A stretch of 64,000 nt of DNA, taken from positions 1,116,001 to 1,180,000 of the forward strand of contig OZ234500.1 of NCBI GenBank assembly GCA_965153455.1, in the 5' to 3' direction. Of the stretch, positions 11,475-24,507 are shown piece by piece (the first letter of the stretch is position 1; every line of letters starts with the position of its first letter). The position numbers were made by a program, and so were the translations under genes. The notes below the pieces were generated by a model that had not been told where the DNA came from, did no database searches, and worked only from the letters and a program-made list of their open reading frames with translations. Source of the stretch: Sphagnum compactum (taxonomy: Eukaryota; Bryophyta; Sphagnopsida; Sphagnales).

Positions 11475-14400
11475 CTATACACACACTGCTCCTGATCAGA
11501 TCAGACCAGATCAGACTCGATCATCAAATTAGCAAATTACTAAGCAACCCCAGGTATCGAGATTAATGGATCAATTAAACCGACAGATCCATCAAAACCA
11601 TGTGTTAATCTACTAATCATACTCTCTAATCATACTTTCTGCATAGCCCACGACTCCACAGAATGAGATCTTTACTCAAACTGTGTAGCCGTTTACATAA
11701 TGCAAACAATTAATGTAGTATAGTTAGCAACTAAAATTGCTTCTTATTATTAAGTATGCAAAATGCAGAGGCTTGCAGGATTAATTTAGCAGTTAGTAAG
11801 CCCGCACGAATGCATATTTACATTTGAAATATAAGCCGGGTCCTTTCGCTAATTACGTCGTTAATTACGTGATTAGTAGTGCGATGCTGGCTAGCTAGAT
11901 GTATAATATATTAAGAAGATTTTATTAATTTCAGCTTTTGGGTTCTGTGGTGATTTGATAAGACATGCACCCGCTCCGCTAGCTCCTCCTTAATAGATAG
12001 AATTATGGCTCAGATTATGTATTCCTAAAGTTTAATTAAGCTTTCTTAATGGGGATTATTATTATGGTTTGTTGGCTTCTCTTGTAAGGAACAGTTTTAA
12101 ATTTGTTTTGTTTATGTTTTCCATTGTGGTGGGGGAGGTGGATTGGCAGTCTTTCACAAGAGGAATGAGCCAAATGTATGTTTCAACTTATGTATGTTCA
12201 ACTAATGTGCTCATTTCTAGGACTGGAAAACTTCATCAAGGAACATTAAAACAATGTTCTGCTTTTGAACTTTTTTGCTAGTAATTTGAACTTGTAGACC
12301 TGTGTATTCTTCACATTTGATCATTTCTATTTCAAGTGTTGAGCTGGTTGGAATGAATTTTGTGAGTTTGTTGGAACACACTGTCTGTTTTAGAGCTTGT
12401 CACTCCAGTTTAAACTTAGTATTAGGGGCAAAGCTGCCATTTGCTTACAAGCCAATTGCTTATGGTTTATGCAATTGAAATGTTGCCTACGGATTCATTG
12501 CAGTTCCCAGACTTTCGAAATTTGTATGACACACTCTTTTTCACAAATTGCACAACTCTTGTATTGAATTGAATTGAAATCTTTTGTCACCAAAAATGGA
12601 GGGGTTGCACAGCTCCTAAGACTGTTTCTTACTGAACACTCTCTTTTCCTGCAGCTGTACAAGCTGAGCAGCTCTCTATGCACTTCTGATGTAACAAAAC
12701 AAACTTAGTCTTCAACTTCTTGAAGATGGAACATTAACCTTGGCATACAACCTCACAGCATACACCACTTTGAAATTTTTCCAATAAATTTTGTAATGCT
12801 GCCTTATAGAACAGTCTAATTTTGTCAAAATTTTGATAGATTTGGGTGAATGCATGGTTGAGTAGTTGAGTGGTTTATAAACAAGTCCATAGCAAGTTTT
12901 TTTAAAGTGATCAAATGGATATAATTGGCACTTGGTAATATCTAAGATTTTAATATTGTAATCTTTGATTACCAAATGCTCACCCATTAGTGAAACCTCT
13001 TAAGCCTATGTCAAAATTTATATAAAATGTTGTTGAACTCATTTTTTATATAGTGATTGTCACTTGAAAATCTTAAAATGATAACTTGTAAATGGTCTTG
13101 GTTTGTTCAAGAGCATGTAGAAAATATTGTCCTAGATGTAATTTATTGAACAAAATACCATGTACGATGTAATGCTAGGTGTTTTTTTAATGATAATTTG
13201 AAATTGTAATAATATAATATGCAACATGCATCATAAAAATGTTGAGATAAATTCATAGTAATTATGACTATTTTAAGTGGTATTTTGGTAGTATTGTAAA
13301 AACATCAAATTCATGTCCTGCAAAACAAATATCTCATACATGTATGAAAATGTTATGTTTAGAATTATTTGTTGAAGAGTAATTGGTGCATTTTCATCAA
13401 TATCCATTACATGCATCTTTTGATCAATTTTTAAACCCATCCATTAATAATAATTTTGCAAACTTTTGTATTTGGATCCTTTTGAAATTGTTTAAAATTG
13501 CATTACAAGGAATTCTATCCATACCAACTCACACATTTACAACTTATGTCCAAATCAATCATTTTTTCAACTATTGATGCGACTATCCTCCAAAAATGAC
13601 TTGTAGTTGTAAAAACAACTAAAAAGTGGTTTATGTTTGCATATGCAACTATGATTTGTGACTAATGTTAGTTTGGATGAAAGTGATGATGAAAAGTGAA
13701 TGTATATCATTTATTTTTAGTGGCATTTCAAAATAAATGATAATGTAGTTGTTTTTGTGACTTGGGATGTGGTTCATAGGCCACTAGACACCACGTGACA
13801 TCTTATTCAACTTCAATTGTGACTATAAATCCTAGTTATGTAAATGTACATGAAATTATGAATTGACCAATGAAATTGTTGGATTTCATGGTCTAATTTT
13901 TTTCCTTAGTTTTCTTGAATGAACTAGCCATTAAATGTTTAGTAGGGATTGGGAGGTTTGTGAAACTTTAGAGGACGCATGGCAATCGTAAATATGGACA
14001 ATTATTTGGAATTTCTAACATTAAATTTTATCATGTTGATATATCATAGTGCTTTTTAATTAGTTAATTAATTAGGTAGGCTAAGTAATAGGTAGTAGGT
14101 ATTGGGTACTAATATATAAGTAGGCTAATTATTAGTAGGTGTTTTATTGTCTTGAATGAAATAGTGTTATGTTTAATTAATTAATTAGATACATATGTAA
14201 TTAATCTAATTATTAAGATAGGTAGTAAGGTTAATTTATGATCCATTTATAAACCTTATATGTGACTAAGTTATATATCACATATCTAAATTAATTTTGC
14301 AAGTACAAATATAATATATTATAAGAAAAAATATAAAATTAATATAACTTTAAAAATCAAAGAAAGGTTTGAGATGTGAAAAATATATAATATTTTTTTA

Positions 14401-15015
14401 CATTTTTTAAATCATAATTTTACTTTGAATTTTAATATATTATAAACTTAAAAGTAAAAAAAAGTTCCATAAAATCAATTAATTATATGGCATTAATTCA
14501 TATTTCAAGATTAGATTAATCTTTTACATCAGAAATAATATAATTAATATCAGATATTTTTATTATATTTTTATTATAATTTATTTATATCCATTTATAA
14601 ATATTATATGCGAATAAATTATATGTCACACATATAAATTAAATTTTATTATTAGAATTATGATATGCAAAAGCAAAATTGTATAATGTAATTTTTAGAA
14701 TCAAATGAAAGTTTAAGATACAAAATATAAAATTTTATTTTTTATTATATTATCCACAAAGTTTTTTTCCATTCATAAATCATGTGCTTGAATTAATTTT
14801 TTCCCAAAAGTGGTCATTGAAATGGTATGCAATAACAAAATTCAAGTATTGTTCTTTTCAATTTAATACTTAGTTGTGTACATTATTGAAACAATTTAAG
14901 ATTAAAATTTTAATTTTGGACAAATTATCAATAAGATATCAAATATCGAAAATGATGTTTTGTGTAATGTTTTGAATCAAGCTAAATAGAATGCACATTA
15001 TTATATTGTCATAAA
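11475..15015. other. Intergenic AT-rich DNA 3' of the expansin gene
   Basis: No gene is recognised. The first few hundred bases probably hold the expansin 3' end and poly(A) region, but no single signal stands out. Open frames at 12069-12281, 12495-12987 and 13383-13577 are short and without family features. From about 14.0 kb the sequence is very AT-rich with many TAATTAATTA motifs. Confidence 0.5.
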
Positions 15016-15020
15016 AAGTG

Positions 15021-15076
15021 AGGTGGTTTGGTGGTAATGAGTTGATTTCCATCCTTGGGTCCAAGGATCAATTCTC
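15021..15076 (+). repeat. tRNA-related SINE head (candidate)
   Basis: TTTGGTGGTAATGAG resembles an A box and GGATCAATTCT, 25-30 bases later, a B box of a tRNA-type Pol III promoter. No cloverleaf with proper acceptor pairing is apparent, so it is not called a tRNA gene. A degraded SINE head is the best explanation. A second candidate lies at 51490-51545. Confidence 0.3.
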
Positions 15077-15679
15077 ACAAATGACATGGGTTGTGGTCAA
15101 TGGTGGTAAGTTGACCAAATATTCCTTATTTACATACCTTAGTAGGTAGATTAGGTGGCCTACCTAATAACCTAAACTCAACTTAAAGTCTAGCCTACCT
15201 AATGACATAGGTCAACAATTTATAAGTTGAAATTAATGAAATTATTAATAATATATATACATAAATAATAATTTTATTTTTAATATTTAAATATTCTAAA
15301 TATTTATATAATTAATGCAATTACATTGTTTAGTCATAAAAGTAGTTACAAAAGGACAACACCACATAAGCTAATTTGGATGGATGAAATGTTCATATAA
15401 GTTGCATCTTCATGCAACTACCATTGCAACTTGGTGCCATGTATTGTTTCATGTATTGTCTTTTGCGATTGAAATTTTATGCAATTTGTCTAAGGTAATT
15501 AAAGTAAATTATAGTTAGATGTGACATTTACGATTGAAAATTAGTCGAAAAACTAGTCATGATTATGCAAATTCCTTATATTGTTGTCCACATAAGAAAA
15601 TACTTTGTTTTATTAAAAATGATATGATCAATTTCAAAACTTTTAACAAGGAAATACACTAGTGCCACCTTAATGTTTA

Positions 15680-15784
15680 CACTATTAGAAAACATGTCTT
15701 TTTTTACTTGTCTTTGTTGATTAAAATAGTCAAAATTTCAATCAATAAAAACAATTCAAAAAAGACATGTTTTTCTACTAGTAA
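15680..15784. mobile_element. Foldback MITE-like element, CACTATTAGAAAA
   Basis: CACTATTAGAAAACATGTC at the left pairs with GACATGTTTTTCTACTAGT at the right, giving a hairpin of about 105 bp with long arms. It belongs with the foldbacks at 1161-1255 and 39193-39345 by its CACTA...AGAAAA start. It is non-coding. Confidence 0.55.
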
Positions 15785-16880
15785 TTATATTTGAAATTAA
15801 TCCTCTTAAATTTATAACCATATGGCTCATAAAGGGATCTTATATTAATTTTTCAAAATACCCATGATTTTTATTTTTTTTCCATAACATCAATAATTTT
15901 GATATATTTAAACCCAAAGTGGGTACGATAATGTCACATGTCATAGGGTTTGAATGTTTGAAAATCTTGACACATAGAAAATTGTGCAATTTGTATGTTT
16001 CAATGGAAAGGTCAATGGAAATGTGTAAATGTTTTTAATAGCATTTCAAGAATACTAAAAAAACTATGATACCATATAAAAAATTATACACTCACACAAA
16101 CTAAGACCCAAATTCCATTTGAATGAAGGCCAAAATAAAGTTTTTAAAAGCATGTTCATTAAACACAAAAATTTTGAAAACCAAAAATTTGACATAAATT
16201 AAAAGGACTTTTGAAAATAGAATCCAATTTCAAAAAGTTTTGAACTACAATATAGTTAATTTTTTAAAATAATAATTTTACACCTAATTTTTTTATTAAA
16301 ATATCATATTTCAAAACAAACAATTTAGAGTGAAATTTAATATGAATTCTTCTATTTATTAACAACCCAATTAGTCAACCAATCCATACTTTTGAGTTTC
16401 AAAAGTCCATTATTAACAATAATACATTTTTTCTAAAAATAATTTTACTAATGTGTTCAGAAGTAAGATGTTAATGTACTACCAATTATTAATTAACAAA
16501 TTTAAAATTATATTACTCACCAAAAAATCTAAATGCAATTCATCTTATAGAAATGACAATTGTGACACCAAAAGTGAGTCGCTCAACCATGCATTCACCT
16601 ATCATATCATTCATCTAATTTTTTAACACAAAATTTGATATCCCATTCAGTTTATAACAATTGTGAAAATGATAATAGATAGCAATTTATATTTCATATT
16701 GTGTGACCTTTTTTACTTATCCAATTCTTGTCTCATATTCACATGGTGTTTTGTAACAAAATGACACATTGTTCTTGTCATATTGTTAAAATAGTTTTGC
16801 CCCAAAACTTTTCTAACAATTGTTTTCTTAATTGTTTATGTTATATATGCACAAACTCATGACATAGGAGAAATGGGACA
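15785..16880. other. AT-rich intergenic DNA
   Basis: No gene, RNA or clear repeat is visible. The sequence is strongly AT-rich with poly-A/T runs and stops in all frames. Confidence 0.5.
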
Positions 16881-16899
16881 TCATAGTCATTGCCCAATG

Positions 16900-18360
16900 A
16901 TGATGAATGCACTGTACAAGCTCCTTGGCTGAGCGAGTTTGCCTGTGTATGCTTGCAAAATCTTACATTCTACTTTGGAGAAGAGCTGCTAGAACTCCTT
17001 GTATGGAGGAGCCTCATACTTGTTACACCAACTGCCAAATTCATCCCCATATGAGCTGAAATTTACGGAGAGCAGCTGAAATCGCCAAAAGCCACACACC
17101 AATCATGAAAAACTAAGATCAACAAAGTTGGGTGGTCCAAAGAGGTTTGACACAATCAATCTATACATCTCTTGCTCAGCTTCCAGGAAGACATACAGGG
17201 CCAGGCAGAGTGGCAACATATTCTGGGAAAAAAGAGGAAGAGATGTCAAGCATCGGGCCCAACCTTCCTTAACCTCCTCCATCAATGTTTTTTCTGACAG
17301 CACATGTGGAATTTGACGCTTATGCAATTATTTCTCAATGAAACATCTGAAAAAGGAATTAACAGTGGGCAGAGATTTCCAATGACATTAGGTGACTGTT
17401 ACCAAAGCCCTGCACTAATACCCGAAGGACATTTACACAAACAAAACCTTGAAAAGCATAAACTGAGTCTAGTGGCTGACAATCCAGACATCAAAATATC
17501 TTGCACTGCATGAACCTCACCTCAGGAAGTAAATCATGGCAGGAACAACCATGAACCCAGGAACCCAAGAACCTTGGAAGGCTGTGGCACATTTTCGGGC
17601 TTATGGCACTAGAATTTGTTGTTCTAAACATCACACGTACACATCTGCAGTGACGTTATCATGCTCTTTCTTTTTGTCTAATAGCAAACAGACTCAAGGT
17701 AGTGAGAGATACCTATGATACTTTTGTGAGTGACATCTCTTCAGTGGCCATGTAAGGCATGAGATTCACAGATGGCTCCAGGTCCATAAAATACATCTCC
17801 ACCTCTGCTGGGTTGATATTTAGGTCATGAATAGGAACACCTTTGTTGGACACTGGTTTTGCAAAATCTCCAACATTATATTTACACATGGCAATCACTT
17901 GTCACTTTGAAGTTGGCATCCTTGACCAGACTTGCAATGCCTGTTTGATGCCTCTTCTTTCCACCCAACTGATGCCAATTTAAAGACCATCACAGATCAC
18001 AGATGATCAAGTGTAAGGGGTCTCAAACAAAAAGTGTACAGCTTGTAGATTATGTATATAATGCATGCAAAAATGATGAAAAAAAAAAAGACCAATGCAG
18101 CAATTGACATAAGATGCTTCAATAATGCTTTTTTGTGATGTTTTAATCACAAAAAAGGAGAACATCGGTATGTAAAACAGATGTGTAATGGTATGGGTTT
18201 AGGGGTCTTTCCTGCCATCAGACATGGCATGGTAACCTTTAGGAGATACATTACTCCATATTCTTTGGTGTTTGGAAGCTCCTTGGAGCTTGGAGTAATC
18301 AAAGTGAAGAAATGTAATGAAGGGACCAAAAGAAAGGGTATAGACATAGATTGATACAAC
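16900..18360 (-). pseudogene. Coding-like relics of an unrecognised gene (minus strand)
   Basis: Several minus-strand patches read like real protein but are broken. At 17713-17898 there is CKYNVGDFAKPVSNKG followed by a patch rich in acidic and hydrophobic residues. A different frame just upstream (about 17900-17980) reads GGKKRHQTGIASLVKDANFK. Near 16930-17060 there is a patch around WCNKYEAPPYKEF with an in-frame stop. Codon use here is less AT-biased than the surrounding DNA. AG acceptors and GT donors flank some patches, so part of this could be exons of a live gene, but the stop and frame changes favour a relic. I do not recognise the family. Confidence 0.3.
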
Positions 18361-19151
18361 TATCTTCAATTATAATCTTTGAACTCAAAACGGCAAGAAA
18401 AACCACATCATCACAATCATGCATATTTTATACCAGTAGATCACAATCACGTATCTATTCTTGGGAATACTAAAACCGGGAAGAGTTTTAGTACTTTGCA
18501 AAACAAGAATTGAGGTTCTTGTTCCAGAGACCAAAGACACACCCCATGCATACCCATCATATCAGTAGTCTATCCATCATATGAAGCTTCTCACTGCGGA
18601 AGCATTTGAATTCGTATAATTGGCAAAATAATCATGGGATAAGCAACCAAAAAAATTTGAAGTGTTCAAGTCTTCACCCCCGGTGATCTCATGATCAAGA
18701 ACATTAATAGACCTTCAAATCATTGACGATGTGAATGACATAATCAACCTTTGAACCCTCGTAATATGTTAACTTCGAAACAATGATAAGTCCTACTACT
18801 TAGTCTTCCTCAAGTTCAAACCACAAGACTCTGTCATTCTTTGGTGAGAAAAGGTTTTTGATCCTAACAAATATATGGGGGCTCTATAACAACAATGCAA
18901 TCAAATTCAACCAAACCCCAACTGTTGTAGATGGCAAAAACATGAATATATGATATATATTTGTCGATGTTTTTCACTATTGATTGTGGGGTTGAAAGAT
19001 CCTTGAATCGAATTACCTAGGTTCCACCTTAGTAGCTTATCCTATGAACCCTCATACTTCCCTTTTCCCCCACCTAGGCAACTAGGTATGTGATTAAATA
19101 TTAAAGGTAAGTAGATAAGGAATTGGAAATAGTTATTACGTAGGTGGATAA

Positions 19152-19514
19152 GGTCTCTTACATTTTGATCAAAGTGGCCTAATGGAAAGAGATTTTGTCT
19201 CCAAACAAATTTCCATTACATCTTTCCTTCATTGTATTCATGCAATTCTCCAAGTCAAGCATTGATTGAAATAGATAGTCATGACTCAACTTGAAACATA
19301 TCATTCGTTTTGATGAGAACATGTATTTCAAAATGTTTCCAACATTCTCACCATTAATTATTTACAAATTTTCAACCCATTAATAGCTCTCCAATGAAAA
19401 GTGCTTTTCCATACAATTAAAAACATGACATGATTTTAGTGGTTTTCTACTACCTTGTTGTCATCACCATATATTGTGTGTATATGTGACAACAACAAGC
19501 TAATGGAAAGACCC
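19152..19514. mobile_element. MITE, second copy of the expansin-intron family
   Basis: The right end TAATGGAAAGACCC (19501-19514), preceded by ACAACAACAAGC, is the inverse of GGGTCTTTCCATTA and matches the ends of the 56836-57469 element. Interior blocks ATTTCCATTACAT near 19209 and CTCCAATGAAAAGTGCTT near 19388 are shared with that element and, more loosely, with the intron copy. The left end is degraded. Non-coding. Confidence 0.55.
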
Positions 19515-21279
19515 ATGCAGGTTAATCACTTGGTGACTATTATGAGGAGATGCATGTGAACGGTCAGTAGTGGTATTGGAAAGTTTGTGATTTAAAAAAA
19601 ATTTAGGTCTAGGTTTTAAGTTTGGTTCTAAGATATCCAGATTCAAGGTTCAACATTTTATTAATATTGTCATTAAAATCAGTCTAGACTCTTTTTTTAA
19701 ATTGAATTATAGCTTGATTTGGGTATGTTGTCCCCTTTTAAACATGTTTAAATCTTCTAGGTGGATAAGTAAAACTTTTTTTTAAAAAGTAAAACATGAA
19801 TTTGTTTTTTATGCTAGTAGTTAATTTTAATTGGTTGTACATAATTTTTATTTTGAACTATGTGGAGTAGTTGAACAAACTAATATTACACCAAAAAATT
19901 TATATTTAGTTGTGCACATGTAATGGAGATGGAATTGGACTTGATTTTAATCAAACTAGGTTTCAATTTTGATAAGAAAAGACTATAGTTGAAAATGGTT
20001 TCAAAATTGAATTGGAGGTTCCATCAAAATCTTTAAAAAATCAAATTCAAAATCAAAGGTTCTTTTTAAAATCAAGAATTGAACAACACTAATTAGTACA
20101 TTGTTAACCATTGTGATTAGTGGTTAGCTATGGGACAAGAATACAATGAAAAAGTGGTTCATGTTCACATATCATCCATCTTACATGGTGCACTATTGCC
20201 CAAGTTACACTTGATCCTTTTTTAACTCCAAAGATAAATAACCAACTTTGAAAGTAGTCTTTGGTTGGGTGGTCTACTTTGATGATCTATCTATGAAGGA
20301 AGGTATTTTGTTCACTCTTGGTGCTTTTGGAAAGCCCTTGACGAGTAGGGGTAAATTAAATTAGTTTCATAATGTTCAACCTACGATACAAAAGTTATTG
20401 AATATTGAACATTTTTTTCATTAAATTTTTATATAATTCAAAACTAAAAATCATAAGAGAATTTGGGCACACTTTTGGTATTGTTGGTAAAACCTTAGTG
20501 AATAGGATTGATGAAAGTGATTTGAAAAATTAGACTTAAGATGTGGGAGATATTGATTTTTCAAACTGAATTTCAACTAAATTTCAAAAAATGGTTTTGG
20601 TAGGAGAAATTTGTTGGGCAACAAGTTCACACTTTTAGCCAACAACAGGGGCCACACTACACTTTAAGCTCATGCTTTGAAGGAACCATTCCTCTGAATG
20701 GCACCAAGGGGAGATGGGTATGCATGTTTATGTTTATGGATCTTAAATGCCAACCTTATCTTACTACAACCTTGAGGATGGCACCATCACCAAACTCTAG
20801 CTCCTTGTGGGTGAGACCATGGCAAAATAAATCTCACTCGCCTATTGAAAGAAAATGTAATGCACCATTTACTCCTAGAGACACAAAATAAAAGTTTCCA
20901 ATATTCCATGATGGTTGCATACATAACTAGTGTGCGGTCACAAGGAATGTTGGGAAAATAACTACCATCCCCAAAATTATACTCAATTTTAGAATTGTAG
21001 TATATATCATGGCTAAAGCCTTTGACCTCCAATTGAATATCTAAACACAAAAACTTAATATTTATTCTCCATCTTAAGCTAACAACCTGAGAAAAAAATA
21101 AATTAAATTAAAATCTTGGAAATTAAACATTGGTTGAAAAATAGATCCATACTATTATTTTTTGGGGGATCCATATAAGCTTTAACCCATGAAGCCCTGC
21201 TTGAAGACAATAAATTAGTACCATAATACATGGCCAGCGTCAGCAACTTGTGTGCCAAACATATTATCATGGCAACAAT
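19515..21279. other. Intergenic, no gene recognised
   Basis: AT-rich DNA with no recognised gene. A minus-strand open frame at 20787-21050 has somewhat protein-like composition but no family match and no flanking exon structure that I can defend. Confidence 0.45.
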
Positions 21280-21353
21280 GTTACACATTTGATGCCCTAT
21301 TATGCAGAAACTGGCCGTTCTTGCCGCCTAATTGCCTGACTGTACCGATAACT
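21280..21353 (+). repeat. Dispersed repeat shared with 44839-44912
   Basis: A stretch of about 74 bases starting GTTACACATTTGATG and running through TATTATGCAGAAACTGG to GATAACT matches the segment at 44839-44912 closely. The flanks differ. The element type is unknown. Confidence 0.5.
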
Positions 21354-21879
21354 TTAATACCTACTAGACTTTTGGAGTTCTGAACTTGATGATAGATGTC
21401 CAAAATTGCATGGAGAAAATGTCCGAAAACATCTCTTTATTGCAGAACAATGTATTTTTTAATTGTCAATTATTATCCCCAAGTAGGGACTGTACTCTCT
21501 ACTATGTAGATTGTCTTGTATTTGGTGTGATGAGATTTTTACAAGCATGCAAGAATAATAGAAGGCATAGAATGAAACACAAAAAATTTGTGTTGTCCAT
21601 TGTAAGTTTTAAATTTGGATTCCTGCAATTGAAAGGTGAATTCATTTGCTCTTTGTGTGCATGTATTTTATATGTGTGACTTTGTTGGCTTGCCTACCAA
21701 GGCAAGGATATATTGTGTGTTTAGATTCATATTATAAAGTATAGTAGCTTAAGGGATTTTGGCGTCTAGGTAATAGTAGGTCTATTTTTACATGAGGATT
21801 TTTGAAAGATGATATTTTGGCTGGTGTTGAAACTTGAGATTTAGTTACAGAGTTATAATATCTTGAAGGATTTTGGTTT

Positions 21880-22892
21880 CTTTTAGATGACACACCCCCT
21901 TGTTAGTTTTGATAATATTGTGCGCTCATATTGTAATGCACAATGTATCAATAACTTTAAAGAATCAATTGGAAATATCATAAGAAAAACTTGCAAAATT
22001 TCTTTGATCTCTTTCAATGAATTTGAATAAAAGAAAAAAAAAAAAAAAAGGTAGATAATCATCTTGTTCATAGGGTCATACCTCATTTGGGGTCATGAAA
22101 GCACTTGTATGGGAAGAAGGAAGTTGTGTCTTAATGACTCTCATATGATGACTACTCCCTTGAAATGAAATGAGTGAGGTTCTTCTGACTCCATTATTGA
22201 TGGGGAATTCAACTGCCCAGGTGCTCCACCCAACTTGACCCAGATATGAAATAAACCCAAGTGGGTAACACAAAGGGCAAGGTACCACCTCTCTTCTAAA
22301 GTGAGTCCACGGACAGCCTAGTGGAAAGTACTTACATTATTATGTATAGCTTAGTAGTAAAATAATACACTACCTTTGAAAAACCTCCACATACCTTTAA
22401 TATTAGAAAGAAAGAAAGAAAGAAAGAAAGATTGCAAACACCCCTTATTATAAACTGGAGGTATTTATTCATGCTTCTATTAATTAACTAATTAATTAAC
22501 TGGGGGTATTAAATACTAATTAATTAATTAATAGTGTTAGTTTTGGTTTTTTTTTTTTTCTGAAGGAGTCACATAGATTCGCCCATCACCAATGTTTCGG
22601 GAAACATTGTGCACTCCCCACCCAATATAGAAAGCCTAGATATGATTCACTCCCCCAACATAAAATCATAATCATGCTTCCCTTACACCCCTCCCATCCC
22701 TTTACCACTTATATACATGGAAGTTGAAATGTGGCCAAACAATATGAGATAAAGCTGTGTGCTAGTGGGAACGTATTGGGGAACACATTGGGAACTCAAG
22801 GAATATTCTGGGAACCTGATGAGAATCCTTTGGAAACTTGATGAGAAACCATTGGGAACTGGGTGGGGGGGGGCAATCATCCAAAAAATAAT
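21880..22892. other. Intergenic with simple repeats
   Basis: A (GAAA)n microsatellite lies at 22406-22430, TTAATTAA-type runs at about 22480-22530 and a poly-T run near 22548. No gene is recognised. Confidence 0.5.
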
Positions 22893-23010
22893 TTAGCCAT
22901 ATTTGGCTACATACCAGATATGAAAGTAGAGAAAAAAAACAGAATCCTTCTATATTGTTGGCTACCCATTGGAACTTATCGCCAAAATCCTTTTGAAAAA
23001 AAAACGCTGG
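22893..23010 (+). repeat. Dispersed 'TTTAGCCAAAT' repeat, copy 2
   Basis: TTTAGCCATATTTGGCTAC, then CCAGATATGAAAGTA, then TTGGCTACCCATTGGAACTT, then GCCAAAATCCTTTT keep the same order and spacing as the other copies of this family, especially the reversed copy at 58380-58615. It encodes nothing. Confidence 0.55.
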
Positions 23011-23094
23011 CTGTGAATATCCAACAAACAATAATTTGGGGGTATTATTAGTTCTAGCAAACTAAAACTCTTTACATTTCTCTGGGTGTGAAAA

Positions 23095-23290
23095 CTCTTC
23101 TATAGTTTAGAGTGTTTTTGTAATTGCAAGAGTTTTAAGGTAATGAGTTAAGTGAAATACACTTAAGTTAAGTTAAACTCTTAACAATTAAGAGTTAAGA
23201 GTTAAGTTAAGTATTTGTGAACTCTTAAAACTCTTGAGTATTTTACAAGTGTATTTGTAATTGTTAAGAGTTTTAAGAGTTCAGTACAAC
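23095..23290. repeat. AT-rich inverted-repeat cluster built on TTAAGAGTT
   Basis: AACTCTTAA and its inverse TTAAGAGTT occur many times here, giving a central hairpin near 23165-23215 and flanking inverted pairs around AATTGCAAGAGTTTTAAG and AATTGTTAAGAGTTTTAAG. This looks like a small foldback element or a collapsed tandem array. No protein is encoded. Confidence 0.45.
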
Positions 23291-23299
23291 AGTAGTCAT

Positions 23300-24505
23300 T
23301 TTGGAAGAATGTCATCCTTGAATTCCATGCCATCATCTGATACTTCATTCATCCATAGGTGAGAGACTCTGATAACTGTCCTTTAAGGGAAGGATTCCCA
23401 GCTTGGTGACTGAAAAAGAGACCATGAAATTATGGCTTTTTCAGGCCACCAACTTTTGGTCTTTTTTGGTGCTGTATACATAGTTCCCAAAACTCATGGT
23501 GGAGTAGGCTATATGTTCCACCCAGAAAACCATAATATAAAGAACTCTCACCACCCAGTGGAAAAGCTTCTTTTCCAGACTGACATTAGAGTTAGGGGTT
23601 AAGTATCAAAAAACTGGGGACGAAATCAAAAGTCAGGATGAAAATAGTAGACAGGATAAAAAGAGGGAACCAAACCAGTTTTCTCACGTAAGTTTTGGTC
23701 CTTTCAGGAATTGCATTTACCCCCAGTTTTGGATTTACTACCTTCGCATGTGTCTCCAATGCTGTTCGTATTCCTCACCAATTCAAAGTCCTTGTGTCAA
23801 AACAAATCCTGGAAAAACTCAGAACTGATACTCAGTTTCATTAAATGATGCCCAGTTTTGCTCACTTCCCTGCTGCACTCAAATTGGGGATGAAACAGGG
23901 ATTACAGGGTCAAACTAGGGCCCAAGACAGGATGACTTTGAGGATAACTCCATTGGGATAAAGACACTTTTAGATACCCCCCCCAACTGCTCTGAGTTGA
24001 GACAAATTATAAGTGAGTCACGGTTTTGGTGTGCACAAAAGAGTCCAAGATTTAGATTGATTGAATGCATCAAACCAAGCAACACAAGATACACACTATA
24101 CCACAATTCACCTTGATAACCAGTCCAACTTTGCCACATTCAGGGGGTGTAAAACTCCCCCCCAAAAAAGCTTTTCTTTGTTGTGTAGGGACTATAGACT
24201 ATACTGAATTGGGTTAGAAATGGGTCAAGTTTATACTTTAGAGCATGAATCTGAATTCTCTCACCAAGAATAGATTTGTGGGTCAAGTTAAGTATACCAC
24301 AAATCGCAGCTCACCCAGCTGAAATTCCATCACTTTTTCCCCACCAAGAAACAGAAATTGAGACTTTCCAAATGCAACCGTCAACAACATTGGGTGGTTG
24401 AGTCAAAAAGGTTTTCTGCCCACCCTCCAACAGTTTTTGCTTTCACCTTGTATCGCCCCTGCTCACCCAAATACCCCGTTTACCCACCTACCCTGCTCGT
24501 TTTGC
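23300..24505. other. Intergenic, no gene recognised
   Basis: Sequence of mixed composition with short homopolymers. Open frames at 23915-24139 (-) and 24358-24618 (+) show no known features. The part after 24.36 kb resembles, on the opposite strand, the G-rich segment that follows the 41-bp array at 30.9-31.0 kb. Confidence 0.4.
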
Positions 24506-24507
24506 AA

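Noticed and set aside
20787-21050. Minus-strand frame with protein-like composition
   Set aside because: No recognised family, no splice context and no continuation in other frames.
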